This document shows positions 1 through 8,754 of a DNA stretch of 64,000 nucleotides, piece after piece (position 1 is the first letter of the stretch; every line of letters begins with the position of its first letter). A model generated the notes under the pieces. The model was not told the DNA's origin. It saw only the letters and a program-made list of their open reading frames with translations, and made no database searches. The position numbers were made by a program, and so were the translations under genes. Source of the DNA: Blastocladiella emersonii ATCC 22665. Lineage: Eukaryota; Blastocladiomycota; Blastocladiomycetes; Blastocladiales; Blastocladiaceae. The stretch is from assembly GCA_025594325.1 (NCBI GenBank), contig JANHCV010000002.1, positions 2,604,001-2,668,000 of the forward strand, given 5' to 3'.

Positions 1-264
1 GATTCCGTCGTGATACGTTGCGTCGTGTTGGTAGTGGTGGCGGGAGGGCGGCCGAGCGTCGTCTTGCCGCAGCGGCGGCGGAGCGGTCTCAGCGGACTCT
101 GCGGCCGCCGGCTGCTGCTGCCAGCCCGCAGAGGCCGACATCTGCTCGCCCGCGATACGGAACGTCGCGAGAAAAATGAGATTAGCGACCACGGTCGAAA
201 AATAAACGGTCGACTCGGAAATTGTCTGACGCGGGTCGGGCTTTGAGCCGCCGAAACCGTCCAT
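1..264 (-). CDS. N-terminal part of an unrecognised membrane protein (runs off the left edge)
   Basis: On the minus strand an ATG at 264-262 opens a frame that stays open to the window edge (88 codons). The start reads MDGFGGSKPDPRQ. A hydrophobic stretch at about residues 19-39 (VYFSTVVANLIFLATFRIAG) looks like one membrane segment. It is followed by a Gln/Ala/Pro-rich, then His/Tyr-rich, hydrophilic tail. I do not recognise the family. The start is chosen because it is the first in-frame ATG before the hydrophobic stretch; an upstream exon cannot be excluded. The call rests on the open frame and composition only. Confidence 0.4.
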   Translation of the reverse strand, partial: MDGFGGSKPDPRQTISESTVYFSTVVANLIFLATFRIAGEQMSASAGWQQQPAAAESAETAPPPLRQDDARPPSRHHYQHDATYHDGI

Positions 265-836
265 TGAGACCCAGCAGCGGCCAGCGCGGCGCGCTGCGTC
301 ACGGACGGTGACGATGGCCGAGCTCGCCGACATCACACCCAGGCATCACTCTTCGAGCTTCGAGGGCGAACACACGCACCTGTTGGGTATCGGTTGACCA
401 AGCGTGTCGTTCAAGTGTCTCGCGCTCTTGAGTTCACGGTGACGAAGCAGGCCCGGTTACGCGTGCGGGATCGGCGGGGCGGGAGAGAAGGACGAAGCGA
501 CTCAGACTCGCTCGCTCGCTCGCGGAGGAGGAGAACCCGCACGCCCATGTCGCGCACCATTGCGGTCCAAGTCGCGCTGCTTCCAGAATCGGCCCGCCTG
601 ATGCGGGCGGAAAACCTCGAGAGTCGTGCCGAACGGCCGTGCGCTCACGTCGGCGGCGGCCGGGACCGACTTCGATGAGTGCCCCCACGCAGGCCACGAG
701 GGTCCGAACCATGACGGAACAACGCACTGCGATTTCAGCGGCCCGGTGGCCGTCGCCGTCGGTGGCCATGGAACACGAGGGTCGTGGCGGCGGCGCCGCG
801 GCGCGTCGCGTGTGTGTGACAGCGTTGGGCCCGCCT

Positions 837-932
837 CGCCAACACGTTTTCAAGGGATCGGCAGCCAAAACGTGCAGGACCGGCAACACGTTTTCGCGCT
901 GCGCCACAGCGGGCCGCTGAAAACGTGTGGCG
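837..932. repeat. Cluster of alternating direct and inverted cacgtttt motifs
   Basis: The motif AACACGTTTTC occurs at 841-851 and again near 885-895. Its complement occurs as CAAAACGTGC near 866-875 and GAAAACGTGT at 919-928. The outer pair, flanked by CGCC and GGCG, makes a short palindrome about 96 bp across. It could be a decayed transposable element or a cluster of binding sites. Confidence 0.45.
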
Positions 933-1127
933 GCCGACTTCGCCACCATGGCGCACGCTGTGGCCCCGATGGTTTCGCCGCGAGGTCGCGACGCGCGCGG
1001 CCGTGGCCATGGCCATGACCACCGTCGCGACGAGGGTCGCGAACAACATGATCATACCAGTCACCGCGCTTCTCCATGGGACAGAATCGGTCATAGTCCC
1101 TGAGTATCGCCCTCGCGGTGACGACGC

Positions 1128-1329
1128 GATGGGCCAATTTTTTTCGCGGCTGGCGTGACCCGGCTGCCACTCCTCTCCCAGCTTGGCGCCGTGGCGCCCA
1201 GTCCTTGCGGTCCGGCGCCACACCGGAGGCGGCGCCACAGTCCCCGGCCGAGAGCGCTGACCGCCGAGCCGCAAGCTGGGAGTGGAGTGGCAGCCGGGTC
1301 ACGCCAGCCGCAAAAAAAATTGGCCCATC
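1128..1329. mobile_element. MITE-like element with long terminal inverted repeats
   Basis: The ends GATGGGCCAA...TTGGCCCATC start inverted repeats of roughly 65 bp that match almost base for base. They include CGGCTGGCGTGACCCGGC near 1146-1163 and its complement near 1296-1313. Between the arms lies about 75 bp of GC-rich sequence with no coding potential. I see no clear target-site duplication. Size and structure fit a non-autonomous DNA element, or a foldback element. It is the only copy in the window. Confidence 0.65.
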
Positions 1330-1618
1330 AGAGCCCCGATCAAGCTTGGGCCTTGTCGGCTCGATTGCTCCCACTGATACTCTTGCGCAATGGGTCATGG
1401 CTGGACTGCAGGTGTATTTGACGCTACTATGACTCAATTATCTGGGTGTACGTGATATCTACGGCATTTGAACTTCATTCAGCGTATCGAGATGCATTAC
1501 CGCACGTGATGTGTGTCTCCAACCAAGGGATGCGCGTTCGTCGCGCCGCTCGTTGCTTCACTTGCCCTCCTCCAACCATCCAGCCCCGTATCTCGGCGCC
1601 CATGTATCTTAGTGCAAC

Positions 1619-3238
1619 ATGATCTTCATCGAGGACTACATCGACAGTGCGCAGTTCGCCCGCTCTGCCGTCCCGTCCACGGGAGGCCTCACACGGGCTT
1701 CGCCGTCCGTCTAGCCGTCGAATCGCTGTCGCCCAACCTGCAGCGGCTCATCTCGCACCTCCGCGAGCTCGACGCATGCGTCTACCGTACGTTCTCGCTG
1801 CCGCGTAAACCTTCGCCCAGCAGCAGCCATTCACTCCCTCACTGCCACCTCGCAGATGCGCACGCCGAGCTCATGGCCGACATGACCGCCTTCTGTGCCT
1901 CGGTTCACTCGCTGTCGCGCGAAGAGCGCGTTGCCAAGCTGCAGTCCATTGAGGCCCGCATGCGCGAGACCTCCGAGCTCGACCAGGAGCGCGCCCTCGT
2001 CGCCATGGCCGCCAAGGAGCTCGTAAACGTGCACGTTGGCCGCGCCAACGATAACTACGCCGCCTTCTGCGAGGAGCTCGCTATTGAGGAGGCCACCATT
2101 GAGCGGAAACGCGCTGCGCCCGAACCCGCCGCGGCGCACTCGGGGAACGACGCGACGGCGTCGCCCGCCAAGAGTACGGTTTACTACGGTTACCGGGAAC
2201 TTGCGACCGCTGACTCCGGAGCGAACCGTGTAGAGCGCGCGAAGCGCGACGAGAACGCCTCCTCGGCCGGCCAAACCGCCGCGTCCAACTCAGCGCGCGG
2301 TGCGGGCGCACCTGCTGCTCGCGCCGGTGCTGCGGCGTCGGCCTCGGGCTCCCGCGGATCCGGCTCGGCGGCGGGTTCCACCAAGTACGCCGCCCCGCCC
2401 GCTGGCAAGTCGTCCACCTCGTCGGCGCAGGGCCAGTCGGGCAAATCCAGCGCCGCCAAGGACACCGGCTCGTCCGGCGCGACGAGTCGGTCGTCGGCGG
2501 AGCGCACCGGCAGCGTGGGTGCCAGCAGCTCAGCCAGCGCGGCCGCACTCGCCGCATCGGCCTCGGCGAGTGGATCCAGCGCTGGGCGCACGGGCCGCGG
2601 CGGCGGCGGGGCCGGGCGGGGTCGCCGCGGTACCGGATCGGCCGCTGCGGACGGCGACGCGGGCGCGGGGAACAACTCGGGGTCCGAGACGCCGACCACC
2701 TCGGGCGCGAACCGCCGGGGCGGGTACGAGACGGGCGCGGCTACGACTGGCCGCAACCGTGTCGCTGGATCGACTGCATCAGGCGCTGCCCCGTCGTCGC
2801 CAGCGGTCGGAGCGGCCGACGAGGACTCGGACGTGGGCGGCGCCGCGAGCCCCGCCAGCGCCATGGCTGTGCACTCGGACCCCGCGGTCGGCGACAGCGG
2901 TGCTGGCGAGCACGAGGGCGAGGAGGAGGAGGAAGAGTACTGCTACTGCCGCAAGGGCACGTGGGTCGGCGACATGGTCGGGTGCGACAGCGAAGGGGTA
3001 CGTTACGGCTCTGCTCCGTTCCGCCGACCCGACCGTTTACTGACTCGCTCAACGCGTGTAGTGCAAGTACGAGTGGTTCCACCTGCAGTGCGTCGGGCTC
3101 AAGAAGGCGCCGCCCGAGGGCGAGCAGTGGATCTGCCCCGACTGCACCCAGCGCCAGGCCGCTGAGGCCGCCGAAGCCGCGGCGGCCGCGGCCGCGGCAA
3201 AGTCGGGTCGCCGGACGCGCGGGCGTAACAACAACTAA
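1619..3238 (+). CDS. ING-family chromatin reader with C-terminal PHD finger
   Basis: Four exons: 1619-1646, 1715-1786, 1856-2997 and 3062-3238 (472 aa). Introns are 64-69 bp. The N-terminus reads MIFIEDYID-TVESLSPNLQRL, the ING domain that binds the histone acetyltransferase or deacetylase complex. The C-terminal PHD finger (about residues 395-446) starts YCYCRKGTWVGDMVGCD, is split by an intron, and resumes CKYEWFHLQCVGL...WICPDC with all Cys4-His-Cys3 ligands. ING PHD fingers bind histone H3 trimethylated on Lys4, so the product probably targets an acetyltransferase complex such as NuA4 to active promoters. Residues about 140-390 are Ser/Ala/Gly-rich low complexity. The tail after the PHD is Ala-rich and ends in a basic RRTRGRNNN. 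The first intron is required because the frame from 1619 otherwise stops at TAG 1712. Confidence 0.9.
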
Positions 3239-3618
3239 TGTGAATACACTTTGCCTTTTTTTCTTCGAAGATCACTCTTTCATGGCCTTCCGGAGCTGAG
3301 AGCCGGCAACACGGCGCGGAGCAGCGAAGGTGGCGGAGCTTGCTGGCAGGTGTGGCTGCGCCACCACGTGCGGTTGACCGACGCGTCTGACCTCGTCGGC
3401 CACACAGCGCTCGACGACCGTTTCGACGTATCGTGACGTTTTCCTCACATTCAGGCGGTGCTGCATGTGCGCTGATTTCAGATAGACGTCGCAGGATGGG
3501 TCAAAAAAGAGAGCTTGGCTCCGCAGGTCTTGCTCTCACGGTCCTCTCGCTTCTGCGCTCAAGTTCTGTGGCGGTATCCTTGAGCAAGTTGATGGTGAGA
3601 AATATTAGCAGTGCATGT
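3239..3618. other. Intergenic region between convergent genes
   Basis: No gene is seen. It is AT-richer than its surroundings just after the ING stop (3240-3290) and carries one copy of a short repeat at 3352-3390. Confidence 0.5.
3352..3390 (+). repeat. Short direct repeat, copy 1 (other copy 5386-5424)
   Basis: About 39 bp beginning GTGGCTGCGCCACCACGTG is almost identical to 5386-5424 in the same orientation. GTGGCTGCGCCAC is itself a small palindrome. The two copies bracket the F-box gene. Confidence 0.6.
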
Positions 3619-4053
3619 TTACTGAATAGGACACAACGGACGGGGCGGCGGAAGCACCACAGCTGACATCAGGTCGATGACAAGGACGGCGGTGAGGCCG
3701 CCCGCGCCGACTGCGACCTGGATCGGAACCCAGCTCGACCAGTCGGGGATCTGCAGAGCTCGCTGAACCTTGAATCTCGGCGGGCTCATGTCGGTGTCCC
3801 ACTCCCACTCCCACACAATACCCTCCATGCTGATTGCAGCAAATCGTGGCTCGTCAACGGCGGCCGACGCGTCCCACGTCGGGACCTTGTACGTATGTGT
3901 GCCGTTTGAGCCCGTGGTCACCAGGTGGTTGCGGGTGCGGGCAAGAACAAAGTCGTTCGAGCACGATACAGCCAAAATGGTGTCGGGCTCATTGGACGCT
4001 GTCGCTGCGTTTCCCGAAGGGCTCGGCGCAAGCCAGTCTTCGATACTTTGCTG
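3619..4053 (-). other. Same-frame extension of the F-box ORF beyond one TGA
   Basis: After TGA 4056-4054 the frame continues without interruption for 144 codons to a stop at 3621-3619. It has gene-like content (LAVSCSNDFVLARTRNHLVT, then HTYKVPTWD and GIVWEWEWD). It could be reached by stop readthrough, by an unusually short 42-bp intron (4063-4022, GT...AG, phase-preserving), or it could be a decayed 3' end. Confidence 0.4.
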
Positions 4054-5013
4054 TCACGGCCACTGGCCCTCGGGCAAGATGTCGGCATCAGCACCAGCAT
4101 CTTCTGGGCGTGTCGGCGGCTCGCGATAAATGCAGCTACCCGTCGCGATAATGGCGCCAAGCGAGTCCGTGTGGCCGACCCAGTTGACGTCGCGGTGAGT
4201 GCACGGAGCCGACGTGGTGCCCGTTCCGTCGCCCGTATACTTGACGCACGCGCCCGTGTCCGAGTCGCGAAAGACGATTGACGATCCACCGCCGCCCACC
4301 AGTCCGCAATGAACCGGAATATCGGCTGGAACGAGCTCGGCGTCCATGTCGCCGTCGCTGCGCGGGAGGTACCAGCGGCCGTTGTTACGCTGGAACAGGA
4401 CCGTGGTCGCCGACACGCTAATGCGCACGGCGCCCTGTGTCCACGCTTTCCCGACCAGGCCGCGGTACGTCATGGTGTCCTCGCGCAGGCGGCCGAGCAT
4501 CCACACGGACCTGTCGCTGTGGACCACGAACACGGCGTGCGCCGAGCATGTCACCTGGCGCGCCACGGTTCCCGCGTTGGTGAAGAAAATGGTCCGTGGA
4601 GGGCCAGGAGATCTGAGGCGCGGCGGGTCGGTGATGAGCTCCTCGAGCTCGCCAGTGCCCCAGATCACGACCAAGGGCTGGACCTTCATGGTGGCGCGGT
4701 ACACTTCGCGCATGCGGAACTGCCGAAAGTGCCGCGCGATGCACGCGAAGACGACGGGCGCCAGGTCGGGCTTGTGCCGGGCGAGCAGCGCGCGCCAAAA
4801 CGACTCGTCGGCCGTGACGAGCATGGTGCGCCACGCCCGCGCGACACGGTTGAGCCGGGCCACGTCGCGCGCGGACAGGCGCAACAAGATGCGCTCCTGG
4901 ATATCCGCAGGCAGATCGGGAAGCTGCGTTGGCGCAGGGACCTTTGCGACCGGGATCAGCGTGTCGTTGACTGGCGATGGGCAGCGCGCCGGCGCAAAGC
5001 AGCACGCAAACAT
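4054..5013 (-). CDS. F-box protein with possible RCC1/beta-propeller-like C-terminus
   Basis: Single open frame of 319 aa from ATG 5013-5011 to TGA 4056-4054. An F-box at about residues 30-75 (LPDLPADIQERILLRLS, then RVARAWR and FWRALL) would bind Skp1 and make this a substrate adaptor of an SCF ubiquitin ligase. The rest has repeated short beta-rich units (VFVVHSDRSVWMLGR, RISVSATTVLFQR, NWVGHTDSLGAI) that resemble degenerate RCC1 or other propeller blades; the fold is inference. The frame is also open upstream to 5157, but MFACCF is preferred because the F-box follows at the usual distance. Past the stop the same frame stays open for another 144 codons to 3619 with propeller-like sequence, so the true C-terminus may lie there. 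Confidence 0.7.
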   Translation of the reverse strand: MFACCFAPARCPSPVNDTLIPVAKVPAPTQLPDLPADIQERILLRLSARDVARLNRVARAWRTMLVTADESFWRALLARHKPDLAPVVFACIARHFRQFRMREVYRATMKVQPLVVIWGTGELEELITDPPRLRSPGPPRTIFFTNAGTVARQVTCSAHAVFVVHSDRSVWMLGRLREDTMTYRGLVGKAWTQGAVRISVSATTVLFQRNNGRWYLPRSDGDMDAELVPADIPVHCGLVGGGGSSIVFRDSDTGACVKYTGDGTGTTSAPCTHRDVNWVGHTDSLGAIIATGSCIYREPPTRPEDAGADADILPEGQWP

Positions 5014-5683
5014 GGTAGTGTGATGGTAAGGAAGGTGGCGGCGAGGATTCAGTGCAGGGTCCGGCTGGAGACTAGAGAGTTGTAGCTCGAAAGAGCGCGA
5101 ACAGTACAGACATGCAACGCGGTGCGGTGCCGAGCGCGAGCAGGGTCCCTCCGGCACGAGCCCTCAGATCCAAGCTTCCATCAGCTCCGCGGAACGTGCA
5201 TCCCTGCGTGCATCCCGCATCGGTTCCCGTCCGTGCTTGCACCGCAGCGCGGCGCAGACGCGACTTGGACTTTGGTGCCTCCAGCGGTGGGCAAGGGCTG
5301 TGCGGCGAACGAGGCGGTGGCTGCGGTGAAAGCCGACTCTTTCGCGCATTCCTCCCGGGGGCATCACCCGATGTGACGAGCTAGCGTGGCTGCGCCACCA
5401 CGTGCGGTTAACCCACGCGTCCTAAACTGAACCTTTGAGCGACCGGGAATACTCGCAAGCTTCGTGCTCAACTGAGTGCTTCGGCTTTGGGCGACGAGAT
5501 ATTGCTCAAATAAGGCTCAAGACTCGCACCTCTTACGAAGCTGCGCGAAAGATTCAGGGAGGATAGCGCGTAAGATTACATTCGAGCAAACTCTCAAACC
5601 ACACCAATCGCGATTCAGGCCGCCGACGTGGTCACAGCCATGAGCGGAGCGATCTTCAGCTGCGCCACCGCCTGGGCCGTCAG
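5014..5683. other. Intergenic region
   Basis: Upstream of the F-box gene and downstream of the AAA+ gene (both minus). No coding frame is supported. It holds the second copy of the short direct repeat. Confidence 0.5.
5386..5424 (+). repeat. Short direct repeat, copy 2
   Basis: Near-identical to 3352-3390 (GTGGCTGCGCCACCACGTG, then CGGTTAACCCACGCGTC against CGGTTGACCGACGCGTC). Confidence 0.6.
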
Positions 5684-8179
5684 CTAGGGGACCCGGATCT
5701 TGCACTCGAGCTTGGCGATCGTGTCCACCGCGCTGCGCACCTGGCCAAGGGGCACCCGCTCGACCTTGCCGCCTGCACCAGCGCGGAGCTGGACCGCGCC
5801 TGCGAACCCCTCGCGGTAGCCGAGACTGCCGATCTGGTTGTTTGAGCCGCCGCCAAGTGCAGCGTGGATAGCGTCGCGGTACAGCGTGCGGACCTGGTAC
5901 GATGCGTCCTCAAACACGGCGATCGCAACGACGCGGCCCGCAGGTGCCCTCTCGGGGTGGGTCATGTCGTTGAGCATGGCCTCGAGCGGGTAATCGACGA
6001 CACGGTTCACTGGACGGCCGCCGTTCATGCGCTGGATCGACTTGGGCGTTTCCGTGTGCGGCTCGATCTGCCAGTGGTCGACGAGCGCGGGCGCACCGTT
6101 GGCCGGCGCGTTGAAGCTGATGATGTGGATTCCCGAGCACTCGGTGTTGGTCCAGAGCAGACCGCCAATGTTGATGAGCGGCGCGTCGGAGCCGAGCGTG
6201 ACGCGGATCAGGCCGTGCTCCTTCAGGACCGAGTTGAGGCCCATGGACTCGATGGTCAGCTGGCGCTCGTTGAGGACAGGAACCGGCTGGTGCTGCTGCG
6301 GAACGGGCACCTCGACCGGAGCAACAGGAGTCGGTACGGGCTTGGGAGCTGGCGGTGCGGGTGAAGCGGGTGCAGCGGCGGGCTTAGCAGCGGGCGCCAC
6401 TGGAGAAGCGATGGCGACGGGCTCCGAAGCCGGCTTGATCGACTCAGCGACGGGCGCGGGCTTGGTCTCGACGGCGGGAGCGGGGCCCATGAACCCGTTG
6501 AGGATTCGCTGCTTGGCGGCGTCAGGCACGAACAGGTGCGCCTTGACCGTCGCGGCGACAGCGTCGCGGCCCTTGATCTGCGCGAGCGCGGCGAGCTCCT
6601 TGGCGAGGCGGGCCTCGAGCCACTGCACGAGGCACTGGTGCTGGTCCTTGGTCTGCCACGCCACGTACACGACCGGGTACACGTCGAGCGGGTTGGCCTT
6701 GGTGCGGCCGTGCGCGAACACGACGACGCGCAGCACCTTGAGCAGCACCACGATGCCGCGGTCCGTGAGCAGCCACCCGCCGTACGTCTGCTGCGACTGC
6801 GCGCCGAACACGCCCGACTTGCCGCCCGCGAACAGCGAGTCCATCCACGCCGAGCCGCCCTTGCGCACGCCCGTCGAGGCGGTGCTGGTTGAAGTAGATG
6901 CAGCGGTGGCGGGAGGAGGACCGGCGGCGCGGTACTCGGCCTCGCGCAGGAGGGCGCCGTTGATGTACTCGTGCAGGTCCGTGAACAGCGCGAGCATGGC
7001 CGGGTCGGCGAGCACGTTGCCGAGCGCCTGCGCGCGCTTGCTGACGTCGGCCACGTCGCCGAGGTTGATGCGCAGCACGGGCGACGACGACGACGACGTG
7101 TCGGTACCGAGGAAGCCGAGCAGCGCGAGCCGCGTGGTCGGGCTGACGTAGTCGACGAACACGCGCAGCGGGAAGCGGTCCATGAGCGCGGCCTGCGACG
7201 CCTCGAGCGGCACCTCGTTGGACGCGCCGAAGCACACGTGCAGCGGCGTGTCGACCATGGTGGAGCCGTTGGCGATGCGGCGCTCGTTGAGGATGGTCAT
7301 GAGGCACGACAGCGTCGCCTTGGACGCCTTGAAGATCTCGTCGAGGAAGGCCAGCTCCGTGTCGGCGAGCATGCCGCCGAGGTTGCGCTGCGACACGCTG
7401 ACGGTGGTCAGCGACTGCACGTCGATCGGGCCGATCAGGTCGTCGACGGTCGAGGTGGCGTGCAGCGTGGTCGAAAAGTGCGGGCGCGGCGTGACGATGC
7501 GCTTCATGGTCTCGTTGACGGCGTACGACTTGGCGGTGCCGGGCGGGCCGAGCAGCAGCACGTTCTGGCCCGAGAGCACGCTGAGCAGCAGCACGCGCAC
7601 GGCCTCGTCGCGGTCGAGCAGCGAGCCGCACAGCTGGTCGACGAGCTGGGTCAGCTCGGCGTGGTTGAAGGCGTTGTTCTTGTCCTGGAGGATGAGCGGG
7701 ATGACCTTCTCGGCCTTGACGCCGCCCAACGACGACGACGACGACGACTTGTTCTTGGCGGCGAGAGCGGCGGCCTTGGCCGACTCGGCGGCGGCGTGGG
7801 CCTCGAGCGCGGCGATCAGAGCCGTCGGGCACTCGGCGTCGGCGACGACCGCGTACCAGTCGCTGGCGAGCGTCGAGCGGAGCAGCGCGCAGTAGGCGAA
7901 CTGCAGGTCGCGGGCCTCGGCGCGGGCGTCGGCGTCCGAGCTCAGCTTGTGCAGCGACTTGAGGCGGGCGGCGAGCTGCGTGACGAGGGCCTCGGTCGGC
8001 ACGGCGGCGGGATCGGTGCCGCGCGCGGGCATGAGGAACTTGCACCCGTCGGCGGCGAGCATGTCCTCGACGCGGGCGCGCCACGACGGCCACGCGCGCG
8101 CGGACGTGAGGTCCTGCAGCGTCGTGATGGTGTCGGTCAGCGGCGAGTGCACGCGGCGCGTCTGCTGCTTGGTGGCCAT
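5684..8179 (-). CDS. RavA/MoxR-type AAA+ ATPase with C-terminal ILEI/FAM3-like domain
   Basis: Intronless, 831 aa, from ATG 8179-8177. The AAA+ core is complete and of the RavA/MoxR kind: Walker A GPPGTAKS (residues 211-218), a DDLIGPIDVQ loop (246-255), Walker B AFLDEI (277-282), sensor-1 GASN (318-321) and arginine-finger region MDRFPLR (333-339). MoxR-type ATPases are remodelling chaperones, common in bacteria and rare in eukaryotes. A Pro/Ala linker (about 565-635) leads to a C-terminal domain (about 647-800) with WTNTECSGIHIISFN, VVAIAVFEDAS and GGGSNNQIGSLGYREGF. That order resembles the ILEI/FAM3 fold (a lectin-like domain). The divergent neighbour ends in the same kind of domain. Residues about 15-130 are helical and unassigned. 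It probably works on a partner protein; the neighbour is the obvious candidate, by inference. Confidence 0.85.
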   Translation of the reverse strand: MATKQQTRRVHSPLTDTITTLQDLTSARAWPSWRARVEDMLAADGCKFLMPARGTDPAAVPTEALVTQLAARLKSLHKLSSDADARAEARDLQFAYCALLRSTLASDWYAVVADAECPTALIAALEAHAAAESAKAAALAAKNKSSSSSSLGGVKAEKVIPLILQDKNNAFNHAELTQLVDQLCGSLLDRDEAVRVLLLSVLSGQNVLLLGPPGTAKSYAVNETMKRIVTPRPHFSTTLHATSTVDDLIGPIDVQSLTTVSVSQRNLGGMLADTELAFLDEIFKASKATLSCLMTILNERRIANGSTMVDTPLHVCFGASNEVPLEASQAALMDRFPLRVFVDYVSPTTRLALLGFLGTDTSSSSSPVLRINLGDVADVSKRAQALGNVLADPAMLALFTDLHEYINGALLREAEYRAAGPPPATAASTSTSTASTGVRKGGSAWMDSLFAGGKSGVFGAQSQQTYGGWLLTDRGIVVLLKVLRVVVFAHGRTKANPLDVYPVVYVAWQTKDQHQCLVQWLEARLAKELAALAQIKGRDAVAATVKAHLFVPDAAKQRILNGFMGPAPAVETKPAPVAESIKPASEPVAIASPVAPAAKPAAAPASPAPPAPKPVPTPVAPVEVPVPQQHQPVPVLNERQLTIESMGLNSVLKEHGLIRVTLGSDAPLINIGGLLWTNTECSGIHIISFNAPANGAPALVDHWQIEPHTETPKSIQRMNGGRPVNRVVDYPLEAMLNDMTHPERAPAGRVVAIAVFEDASYQVRTLYRDAIHAALGGGSNNQIGSLGYREGFAGAVQLRAGAGGKVERVPLGQVRSAVDTIAKLECKIRVP

Positions 8180-8754
8180 GGTAGTGGTGCGTGACGAGTG
8201 CTGCAGGTCGGGTCGCGCGGCCGATTACCGGACGATCGAGGAGGGGAGACGGGAGAGGGAGCGCGGCGAAGGTTGAGCGACGGGCTTGCTGGTCCTGGAG
8301 GAGAATCCGAAGGGTATGTTCGGGCAAAGTGGCCGCTTCCAGCCACAGGATTCGGCGGAACAACGGATGTGCACGCGGTTCGAGAAGGCGCCGGGTTTGG
8401 GGGCGCTCGGGAACAGCGAAACCCAATAGCAGGGAAGCGCTGGGATCTGCGGGCCGGCGAGATGGCGCAGTCGCGGAAGTCAGATCGGCTTCGACGGACC
8501 GCCGTTCACGCTCGCTCTCTCGTCCTCGCCGACCTCTTCACGCCGTCGCGGGCTCTCGGGTCTCCACGCATCCGGCCCACTCGGCGCGCCGCTTCACGTC
8601 CTCGCCGTTGCTCCGCCTGTGTCCAAGCAGCCGTCGTGTGCTCCTCGGTCAGCGCTCGCATCAACAACTGTGCGTGCGGCGCGTCTCGCACGTCCCCCGA
8701 TCTCGTCTGGCTGACCCACGCGCCCCGCCTTGCCTAGTTGGGCGACCACCCGGA
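8180..8754. promoter_or_regulatory. Divergent promoter region between the AAA+ gene and the giant gene
   Basis: 575 bp separates the two start codons, and both genes read outward. No other coding frame is convincing. A shared regulatory region is inferred from the arrangement; no specific site was recognised. Confidence 0.5.

Larger units (their letters stand above)
265..1618. other. Intergenic region with palindromic elements
   Basis: No convincing gene is seen between the minus-strand start at 264 and the ING start at 1619. Long GC-driven frames on both strands overlap each other and match nothing. The region holds two inverted-repeat structures, at 837-932 and 1128-1329, listed separately. 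Confidence 0.5.

Noticed and set aside
314-397. Plus-strand mini-ORF starting MAELADITPRHH
   Set aside because: Only 27 codons, lies 50 bp from the opposite gene's start, and no convincing downstream exon was found.
735-1094. Minus-strand frame from ATG 1094 with a hydrophobic stretch (MIMLFATLVATVVMAMATAA)
   Set aside because: It overlaps the cacgtttt repeat cluster, ends in Arg/His-rich composition typical of GC-driven frames, and has no recognisable domain or splice structure.
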